DNA of 17,882 nt from JAWWBN01 sp033720955 (GTDB lineage: Bacteria; Acidobacteriota; Thermoanaerobaculia; Multivoradales; JAHEKO01): NCBI GenBank assembly GCA_033720955.1, contig JAWWBN010000052.1, positions 1 through 17,882 on the forward strand, given 5' to 3'. Shown here one piece after another: positions 12,606 to 17,882 of this stretch; the stretch's first letter is position 1, and each line of letters starts with the position of its first letter. The notes below the pieces were generated by a model. That model made no database searches, had not been told where the DNA came from, and saw nothing but the letters and a program-made list of their open reading frames with translations. A program made the position numbers and the translations under genes.

Positions 12606-13025
12606 CTACTGCGACCCGTCGCCGCCGTCGTCGTCGGCCGCGGGCGGCTCGGCGCCCTCTTCCACCGGGCCCGCTTCGGGCGACGCCGCCTCCAGCTCCG
12701 CCGGGGCGTCCGCCGCCCCGCCGTCATCGCCCGGCGTCTCCACGGACTCGGCCGGCGCCGTCTCCCCGGCGCCGGACATCACCGAGCGGGCGCTCGCTCC
12801 GGTGCTCAGGAAGCCGATCGTGATGGTGGTCACGATGAATCCGATGAAGCCGGCCACGGTGAGCTTGTGCAGGATGGTGGCGGCGCCGCGGGCGCCGAAG
12901 ACCGCCTGGGTGGAGCCGCCGCCGAAGACCGACAGGTCGGCGCCCTTGCCCTGCTGCAGCAGGACGACTCCGATCAGGAAAAGACAGATGAGGACGTGGA
13001 CTGTCGTCAGAATGGCGATGATCAT
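12606..13025 (-). CDS. secG: SecG, preprotein translocase subunit
   Basis: A 139-residue protein. It has two membrane segments (about 2-23 and 54-73) joined by the SecG loop LLQQGKGADLSVFGGGSTQAVFGARG, the family signature. SecG is the accessory subunit of the SecYEG channel. From about residue 80 onward there is an acidic alanine/proline-rich tail of roughly 60 residues; most SecG proteins stop soon after the second helix, so this tail is unusual in length and composition, though GC-rich genomes often carry such tails. The ATG at 13025 is preceded by GGAGGG with 7 nt spacing. It follows tpiA by 21 nt in the common gap-pgk-tpiA-secG order and precedes tRNA-Leu. Confidence 0.93.
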   Translation of the reverse strand: MIIAILTTVHVLICLFLIGVVLLQQGKGADLSVFGGGSTQAVFGARGAATILHKLTVAGFIGFIVTTITIGFLSTGASARSVMSGAGETAPAESVETPGDDGGAADAPAELEAASPEAGPVEEGAEPPAADDDGGDGSQ

Positions 13026-13046
13026 GCGCGCTCCCTCCGGCCCCGC

Positions 13047-13796
13047 TCAGGAGCCGCAAGCGCTGATGATAGCCAGGAAACGGTCCGGGTCAAGACTCGC
13101 GCCCCCGACGAGGAAGCCGTCCACGTCGGGCTGGGCGATGAGCTCGGCGGCGTTGTCCGGGTTGGCCGAGCCGCCGTAGAGGATCCGCTTCGCCGCCGCC
13201 GCCGGCTCGCCGACCAGATCCGCCAGCACCTCGCGGATGTGACGGTGCGCCTCCTGGGCGATCTCCGGGGTGGCGGTGTCCCCGGTGCCGATCGCCCACA
13301 CCGGCTCGTAGGCGATGACGAAGGGGTCGGGGCGCCCCGAGAGGGCGCCGTCGAGCTGGGTCTCGAGGACCTGGAGGGTCCTGCCCGCGCGACGCTCCTC
13401 GGCGGTCTCCCCGACACAGATCATCGGCAACAGTCCCGCGGCCACCGCAGCCGTGGCCTTGCGCGCCACCAGCTCGTCGTCCTCGCCGTGGTCCCGGCGG
13501 CGCTCGCTGTGGCCGCAGAGCGCCCAGGTGCAGCCGACGTCGCGCAGCAGGAGGGCGGAGGTGTCCCCCGTGTAGGCGCCCGCCGCCTCCGGGTGGACGT
13601 CCTGGCCGCCCACCGCGACCGTCGAGCTCCCGACACCCCGGACCACGGCGTCGAGCAGCGGGAAGGGCGGGAAGAGGACGACCTCGGCGGCCGCGGCGCC
13701 GAGCCCGGCCGTGAGGCGCCGGCAGAAGTCCGCCGCGTCGGCTTTCAGCAGGTTCATCTTCCAGTTGCCGCCGACGATCGGTCGTCTCTCGCTCAT
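13047..13796 (-). CDS. tpiA: Triosephosphate isomerase
   Basis: A 249-residue TIM-barrel enzyme, the usual length. It interconverts glyceraldehyde 3-phosphate and dihydroxyacetone phosphate in the cytosol. Active-site residues are all present: Lys13 in NWKMN, His96 in CGHSERR, and the catalytic Glu164 in AYEPVWAIGTG. The phosphate-binding YGGSANPDN and FLVGGASL loops are also present. The ATG overlaps the pgk stop (ATGA), and a strong Shine-Dalgarno AGGGAGGT lies just upstream within the end of pgk. The gene is the third member of gap-pgk-tpiA-secG. Confidence 0.97.
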   Translation of the reverse strand: MSERRPIVGGNWKMNLLKADAADFCRRLTAGLGAAAAEVVLFPPFPLLDAVVRGVGSSTVAVGGQDVHPEAAGAYTGDTSALLLRDVGCTWALCGHSERRRDHGEDDELVARKATAAVAAGLLPMICVGETAEERRAGRTLQVLETQLDGALSGRPDPFVIAYEPVWAIGTGDTATPEIAQEAHRHIREVLADLVGEPAAAAKRILYGGSANPDNAAELIAQPDVDGFLVGGASLDPDRFLAIISACGS

Positions 13797-14995
13797 GCCA
13801 CCTCCCTGTCGAGCGCCGCGACCCCCGGCAGCGCTCGGCCCGCGAGAAGCTCCAGCGAGGCCCCGCCGCCGGTCGAGACGTGGGTGATCTGGTCCAGGAC
13901 CCCGGCACGGCCGGCCGCCGCCACCGTCTCGCCGCCTCCGATCACGCTCGTCGCGGGCGAAGCCGCGACCGCCCGCGCCACGGCCAGCGTCCCCTGGTCG
14001 AAGGGCGGCGTCTCGAAGACGCCCAGGGGACCGTTCCAGAACACGGTGCCGGCGTCGGCCAGGGCGGCGGCGGCCGCGGTCCGCGCCCGGGGACCGATGT
14101 CCACCGCCATCAGGCCGTCGGGCACCCGCGAGGCGTCCACCGTCTCGATCCGGCTCGGCCCGTCGAGAGAGTCGGTGACGACCAGATCGCCCGGCAGGGT
14201 CACCTCGACCCCGGCCGACTCGGCCGCGGCCAGGATCTCGCCCGCGAGCTCCACCCGGTCGTTCTCCACCAGAGAAGCGCCCAGCGCCGCGCCCCGCGCC
14301 GCGAGAAAGGTGTTGGCCATCGCGCCGCCCAGGACCAGCCGGTCCAGCCGCGGCAGGAGGTTGGCCAGGGTGTCCGACTTGCCGGCGATCTTGGCTCCGC
14401 CCACCACCGCGGCGAACGGCCGCTCCGGCCTCTCCAGAAGCCGCGTGAGCGCCGCCACCTCGGCCTCCAGCAGGCGTCCGGCGGCCCTCTCCGTCAACCG
14501 CCCGGGGACCCCGACCACCGAGGCGTGCGCGCGGTGGGCTGCGCCGAAGGCGTCGTTGACGTAGATCCGGGCCAACCCGGCGAGCTGCGCGGCGAAGTCG
14601 GGGTCGTTGGCTTTCTCGCCCGGATGGAAACGCAGATTCTCGAGCAGGCAGACGCCGCCCGGGGCGAGCGCGGCCACCGCGGACCGCGCCGGCGCGCCCA
14701 CGCAATCGGTGGCGAACGCCACCGGCGCGGCGAGCAGCTCGGCCAGCCGCCCGGCCACCGGCCGCAGGCTGAGCTCGGGATCGGGCTCACCCTTGGGGCG
14801 ACCCAGATGGGAGGCCAGCACCAGCCGCGCCCCGCGGCCGCGCAGCCACTCGAGGGTGGGCAGCGCCGCCTCGAGACGCTTGTCGTCGGCCACCCGCCCG
14901 TCGGCCAGGGGCACGTTGAAGTCCACCCGCACGAAGACCGGGGCGCCGTCGAGGCCCCCCGGATCGAGATCTTCCAGGCGTCGAAGTCGGGTCAT
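13793..14995 (-). CDS. pgk: Phosphoglycerate kinase
   Basis: A 400-residue enzyme of standard length that makes ATP from 1,3-bisphosphoglycerate. The substrate-binding motifs RVDFNVPL (23-30) and SHLGRPKG (62-69) are intact. So are GGAKIAGKSDTL, FWNGPLGVFE and the C-terminal STGGGASLE (374 onward) that binds the nucleotide. The gene starts 6 nt after the gap stop with GAGGAG right before the ATG, and its own stop overlaps the tpiA start by 4 nt. No anomalies are visible. Confidence 0.97.
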   Translation of the reverse strand: MTRLRRLEDLDPGGLDGAPVFVRVDFNVPLADGRVADDKRLEAALPTLEWLRGRGARLVLASHLGRPKGEPDPELSLRPVAGRLAELLAAPVAFATDCVGAPARSAVAALAPGGVCLLENLRFHPGEKANDPDFAAQLAGLARIYVNDAFGAAHRAHASVVGVPGRLTERAAGRLLEAEVAALTRLLERPERPFAAVVGGAKIAGKSDTLANLLPRLDRLVLGGAMANTFLAARGAALGASLVENDRVELAGEILAAAESAGVEVTLPGDLVVTDSLDGPSRIETVDASRVPDGLMAVDIGPRARTAAAAALADAGTVFWNGPLGVFETPPFDQGTLAVARAVAASPATSVIGGGETVAAAGRAGVLDQITHVSTGGGASLELLAGRALPGVAALDREVA

Positions 14996-15001
14996 CTCTC
15001 C

Positions 15002-16006
15002 TCAACCGGCCGACACGGCCAGCTCCATCAGGTCGGCCAGCCGACTGGCGTGGCCCCACTCGTTGTCGTACCAGGCGACCACCCGGAAGAGCCGCCCTTC
15101 CACCGCGCGGGTCAGCGGCAGATCGACCACGGCGGAGTGGGAGTCGCGCAGGAAGTCGGAAGATACCAGCTCCTCCTCGGTGACCGCGAGGATCCCGGCC
15201 AGCTCGCCCGCGGCGGCCCTCCGGAAGCCGTCTCTCACCTCCTCGACCGAGGGAGCGGTCCGCAGCTCCGCCACCAGGTCGATCAGCGACACGTTCGGGG
15301 TCGGCACCCGGATGGCCAGGCCGGCCAGCGTGCCCGCCAGCCGGGGCAAGATTCGGGCCGCCGCCTCGACCGCGCTGGTGGTGGTGGGGATCATGTTCAG
15401 AGCGGCGGCGCGGGCACGGCGCGGGTCGCGGTGGGGCGACTCCAGCAGGCTCTGGTCGTTGTTGTAGCTGTGGACCGTGTTGAGCATCGCCCGCTCGAGC
15501 CCGAACTCCCGGTCGAGCAGGTAGGCGACGGGCACCAGGCAGTTGGTGGTACAGGAGGCAGCGCTCAACAGGTGGTGCCGCCGCGGGTCGTACTCGTCGT
15601 GGTTGACCCCCATGCAGACGGTGAGGTCCATGCCGGCGGCGTTCGCCGACACCACCACCTTGCGCACCTCGCCCACCAGGTGGGCGGCGGCGAGCTCGCG
15701 ATCGAGGCACTTGCCGGTGGCGTCCACCACCACCTCGGCTCCGGTCCCCTGCCAGGGCACCCGGTCGAGCCGGGGCTCGCCGAGCACGGCGACGGCGCGG
15801 CCGTCGAGCTCCAGGCCGTCCCGGCTCGCCCGCACCGTGCCCTCGAAGGGCCCGTGCAGCGTGTCGTGGGCGATCAGCGCGGCGAGCTGCTCGGCGGTGC
15901 CCACGTCGTTGACGGCGACCAGCTCGAGACCGGGACGCGAGCGGGCGATCCGCAGCAGCGCCCGGCCGATCCGGCCGAGCCCGTTGATCGCGAAGCGAAC
16001 CGGCAT
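15002..16006 (-). CDS. gap: Glyceraldehyde-3-phosphate dehydrogenase, type I
   Basis: A 334-residue type I GAPDH. The NAD-binding turn is INGLGRIGR (Gly9-Gly14) with Asp34 in NDVG, which favours NAD. The catalytic motif is SAASCTTNC, with Cys152 as nucleophile, and His179 in TVHS is the base. Then come NNDQ, RAAALNMIPTT and the C-terminal VVAWYDNEWGHASR. Two family hallmarks are slightly off: the usual SAP after the Rossmann domain reads SANAAGMD, and the usual TVHAYTND reads TVHSYNND. Erythrose-4-phosphate dehydrogenase has similar departures, but the position at the head of gap-pgk-tpiA makes GAPDH the better call. It leads its operon, with TACAAT 8 nt before its ATG. Confidence 0.94.
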   Translation of the reverse strand: MPVRFAINGLGRIGRALLRIARSRPGLELVAVNDVGTAEQLAALIAHDTLHGPFEGTVRASRDGLELDGRAVAVLGEPRLDRVPWQGTGAEVVVDATGKCLDRELAAAHLVGEVRKVVVSANAAGMDLTVCMGVNHDEYDPRRHHLLSAASCTTNCLVPVAYLLDREFGLERAMLNTVHSYNNDQSLLESPHRDPRRARAAALNMIPTTTSAVEAAARILPRLAGTLAGLAIRVPTPNVSLIDLVAELRTAPSVEEVRDGFRRAAAGELAGILAVTEEELVSSDFLRDSHSAVVDLPLTRAVEGRLFRVVAWYDNEWGHASRLADLMELAVSAG

Positions 16007-16014
16007 GGCGGTAG

Positions 16015-16020
16015 ATTGTA
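16015..16020 (-). promoter_or_regulatory. Candidate -10 (TACAAT) of the gap-pgk-tpiA-secG operon
   Basis: On the minus strand TACAAT lies 8 nt before the gap ATG, placing the transcription start at or next to the start codon. The short spacer contains no Shine-Dalgarno. The same hexamer at nearly the same distance precedes the gene at 8379. The -35 region is GC-rich without a clear match. Confidence 0.5.
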
Positions 16021-16021
16021 G

Positions 16022-16044
16022 GTCGCCGGCCTCCGGCCGGCGGC
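16022..16044. other. Inverted repeat in the gap/tsaD divergent intergenic region
   Basis: GCCGGCC (16025-16031) and GGCCGGC (16035-16041) are perfectly complementary around a TCC loop. The stem can extend to 10 bp with one G-T wobble (16022-16031 with 16035-16044). It sits directly behind the gap -10 element, where a repressor or activator might bind. It could also be chance in such GC-rich DNA. Confidence 0.35.
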
Positions 16045-16105
16045 ACGACGATTGCGTCCGGCCCGGACCACCGACCCCGGCGGCGATCCCGTCCCGGAGA
16101 GAGCG

Positions 16106-17182
16106 ATGCATCCACGAGCCCACCCCCTCGAGACCGTCCTCGGCATCGAGACCTCCTGCGACGACACCGCCTGCGCGGTGCTCGCCCGCGACGGCCGGGT
16201 CCTCTCGTCGGTGGTCTCGAGCCAGCTCGCCGCCCATCGCCCCTTCGGCGGGGTGGTGCCGGAGATCGCCTCTCGCGAGCACCTGGTCAACTGGCCCTCG
16301 GTGAGCGCCGAAGCCCTCGCCCGCGCGGGGATCGCCCTCGCCGAAGTCGGCTCGGTCGCCGCCACCCGGGGACCGGGCCTGATCGGGGCGCTGCTGGTGG
16401 GGCTCTCCCTCGGCCGCAGCATCGCCTGGTCCCTCGGCCGGCCCTTTCACGCCGTGCACCACCTGGAGGGGCACCTCTACTCGCCCTTCCTGAGGGCCGA
16501 CGGGCGGCCGGCGGCCGAGGTCCCCGAGCTCTTCGACGCCCTGGTGGTCTCGGGGGGCCACAGCTCGATCTTCCACGTGGACCGCGGCCGGGTGGAGACC
16601 GTGGCGGAGACCCGCGACGACGCCATGGGCGAGGTCTTCGACAAGGTGGGCAAGCGGCTCGGTCTGCCCTACCCGCAGGGGCCCCTGGTGGACCGCCTCG
16701 CCGAGGCCGGCGACCCCGCCGCGCAGCCGCTGGCCGTGGCCACCTGCAGCGACGGCAGCCTGGACTTCTCCTTCTCGGGCCTCAAGAGCCAGGCGATCCT
16801 GGCCATCGAGAAGCTCGAGCGCTCCGGCGTCCGCTGGCCCGATGGGGCGACCCGAGCCGAGGAGGCCCCGGCCGCCCTGCTCGACCTGCTGGCCGGCTTC
16901 CGCGCCGCCGCCGTGGGCCAGGTCCTCGACCGCCTGACGCGGCTCCACCGCGACCGTCCCGTGGAGCTGCTGGCCGTGTCCGGTGGGGTGGCCGCCAACC
17001 GCCTTCTGCGTCGCGAGCTCGTCGTGTGGGCCGAGGAGCAGGGGGTGGACCTGCGGCTGGTGGAGCTCACCCACTCGGGCGACAACGCGGCCATGATCGC
17101 CTGGGCGGCCATCCTGCGGGAGCGCCGCGGCCTCTCCGACGACCCCCTCGAGGTGGACGCCGCCAGCCGGGTCGCGATCTGA
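16106..17182 (+). CDS. tsaD: tRNA N6-adenosine threonylcarbamoyltransferase
   Basis: A 358-residue TsaD (Kae1/Gcp) protein. It transfers the threonylcarbamoyl group to A37 of tRNAs that read ANN codons, working with TsaB and TsaE in the cytosol. Motifs are LGIETSCDDT (12-21), the TRGPGLIGALLVG segment, the metal-binding HHLEGH (His119, His123), VVSGGHSSIFHV, FDKVGKRLGLPYPQGP, SFSGLKSQ, AVSGGVAANR and the closing HSGDNAAMIA with the aspartate ligand. I chose the ATG at 16106, which has GGAGAGAG right upstream and starts at the expected distance from the first motif; an upstream start 18 codons earlier adds no similarity. The stop shares its A with the ATG of the next gene (TGATG), so the two are coupled. 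Confidence 0.96.
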   Translation: MHPRAHPLETVLGIETSCDDTACAVLARDGRVLSSVVSSQLAAHRPFGGVVPEIASREHLVNWPSVSAEALARAGIALAEVGSVAATRGPGLIGALLVGLSLGRSIAWSLGRPFHAVHHLEGHLYSPFLRADGRPAAEVPELFDALVVSGGHSSIFHVDRGRVETVAETRDDAMGEVFDKVGKRLGLPYPQGPLVDRLAEAGDPAAQPLAVATCSDGSLDFSFSGLKSQAILAIEKLERSGVRWPDGATRAEEAPAALLDLLAGFRAAAVGQVLDRLTRLHRDRPVELLAVSGGVAANRLLRRELVVWAEEQGVDLRLVELTHSGDNAAMIAWAAILRERRGLSDDPLEVDAASRVAI

Positions 17183-17882
17183 TGCGGCGGGCGGGGCCTC
17201 TCGGCCTGCTGCTGGCCCTCCTCGCGGGGCCGGCGCCGGCGGCCGCGCCCGGGACCGGCGCCGAGGAGTACGACGCCCTCCAGCAGTGGCGCTTCGGACC
17301 GCGGCGGGAGCTGCCCGCCGAGGGCTTCTCGTTCGCCCGCGACACCGCCTCGTGGCGGCTGCTGGAGGGGCGGATCCGGCTCCAGGAGCCCACCGCCGAC
17401 GGCGCCGTCGCCGGTCTGCTCTTCGAGGGCCGCGGGCGCTTCGTGATGGAGGTGCCCGATCCCGTCGAGCTGCGACAGCTCCGGCGCTTCGCCGCCGATC
17501 CGGAGCTCCAGCGCCTGGAGGTCGAGCTCGACACCCTGATCGTGCGTGCGTCGAGCCCCGACCTCCTGTCGGCGCTGGCCGGCGGCGGGCCCTACCGCCC
17601 CCACCCGCTGGTCGCCAAGCGCCACGAGAGCTGGCTCCGCGACGGCCTCACCGACGTCGATTCGCGGATCGTGGGAGCCCGTCGATGCGCGGGGGACGAG
17701 CTGCTGTGGGTCGAGATGAGAACCGCCGACCACGGCTGGCTGACCTGGGTCTACGACGCCCTGCGGCACGAGGAGATCGAGCTCTGGCGCTGGAACCGCG
17801 CCTTCGCGCGCCGGGAGTCGTGGGTCAGCCTGGACCGGCCGGAGGACCGCTCCCCGGGGGGGCGACCCGGTCCCCGGGGGGA
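17182..17882 (+). CDS. Exported protein, N-terminal fragment (possibly M1 peptidase-like)
   Basis: An open frame from the ATG at 17182 runs off the window end without a stop, giving 233 residues. The first 22 or so residues are a signal peptide (RR, then a leucine/alanine core, ending in PAAAAP). Beyond it, the segment EGRIRLQEPTADGAVAGLLF followed by GRGRFVMEVPDPVELRQLRRF resembles the N-terminal region of M1-type metallopeptidase-like exported proteins of acidobacteria, but the zinc motif would lie beyond the window, so I hold this loosely. The start overlaps the tsaD stop by one base. The last 40 bases contain two copies of a CCCCGGGGGG run encoding Gly/Pro/Arg, a possible linker. Confidence 0.6.
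   Translation, partial: MRRAGPLGLLLALLAGPAPAAAPGTGAEEYDALQQWRFGPRRELPAEGFSFARDTASWRLLEGRIRLQEPTADGAVAGLLFEGRGRFVMEVPDPVELRQLRRFAADPELQRLEVELDTLIVRASSPDLLSALAGGGPYRPHPLVAKRHESWLRDGLTDVDSRIVGARRCAGDELLWVEMRTADHGWLTWVYDALRHEEIELWRWNRAFARRESWVSLDRPEDRSPGGRPGPRG

Noticed and set aside
13880..16021. A 713-residue open frame on the plus strand opposite pgk and gap
   Set aside because: It is antisense to two unmistakable glycolytic genes, is rich in His, Gln, Gly and Arg as expected of antisense frames in GC-rich DNA, and has no start context.

Overview
This is a very GC-rich window, roughly 70-75% by eye, with strong G/C third-position codon use. It is densely packed with bacterial chromosomal genes and has no mobile elements, CRISPR arrays or phage genes. 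The coding style is that of a GC-rich aerobic heterotroph: a cox-type molybdenum-hydroxylase accessory cluster, saccharopine-type lysine enzymes, and a glycolytic gap-pgk-tpiA-secG-tRNA-Leu block. I lean towards Acidobacteriota (Thermoanaerobaculia-like) or a similar GC-rich phylum, but this is a guess, not a demonstration.

Layout. (1) 1-3525, plus strand: the tail of a CoxE-like VWA protein, a short CoxF-type XdhC protein, a full XdhC/CoxI protein, a collagen-like lipoprotein, a MocA cytidylyltransferase fused to a DinB-like domain, and an OsmC-family peroxiredoxin whose reading frame is interrupted by one TGA. (2) 3583-4206, minus: a chloramphenicol-acetyltransferase-like protein. (3) 4310-6606, plus: a Sfp-type phosphopantetheinyl transferase and a malonyl-CoA/acyl-CoA synthetase. 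(4) 6560-8340, minus: a MOSC-domain protein translationally coupled to an NCS2 xanthine/uracil permease. (5) 8379-12465, plus: an exported endonuclease/exonuclease/phosphatase-family protein, a saccharopine-dehydrogenase-type enzyme and an AlaDH/PNT-type opine dehydrogenase. (6) 12489-16006, minus: gap, pgk, tpiA, secG and tRNA-Leu(GAG). (7) 16106 to the end, plus: tsaD and the start of an exported protein running off the window.

The most notable item is the OsmC gene at 3055-3525. The TGA at 3259-3261 falls exactly where OsmC proteins carry their peroxidatic cysteine. The homologous frame continues for 87 more codons and includes the second (resolving) cysteine. A GC-perfect 6-bp hairpin with a UGGAG loop lies 25 nt after the UGA, as expected of a bacterial SECIS element. 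I read this as a selenoprotein that routine annotation would split or call a pseudogene.

A second pattern concerns transcription starts. Many operon-leading genes lack a Shine-Dalgarno sequence and instead have a TAnnnT -10-like hexamer 6-11 nt before the start codon, in otherwise GC-rich DNA. This suggests leaderless mRNAs. Several internal or coupled genes (tpiA, secG, pgk, osmC) have clear Shine-Dalgarno sequences.

Functionally, regions 1 and 4 share a molybdenum-enzyme theme (CoxE, XdhC proteins, MocA, MOSC, purine permease), so a Mo hydroxylase such as CO dehydrogenase-like or xanthine dehydrogenase subunits probably lies just upstream of the window. No gap longer than 300 bases lacks a gene.
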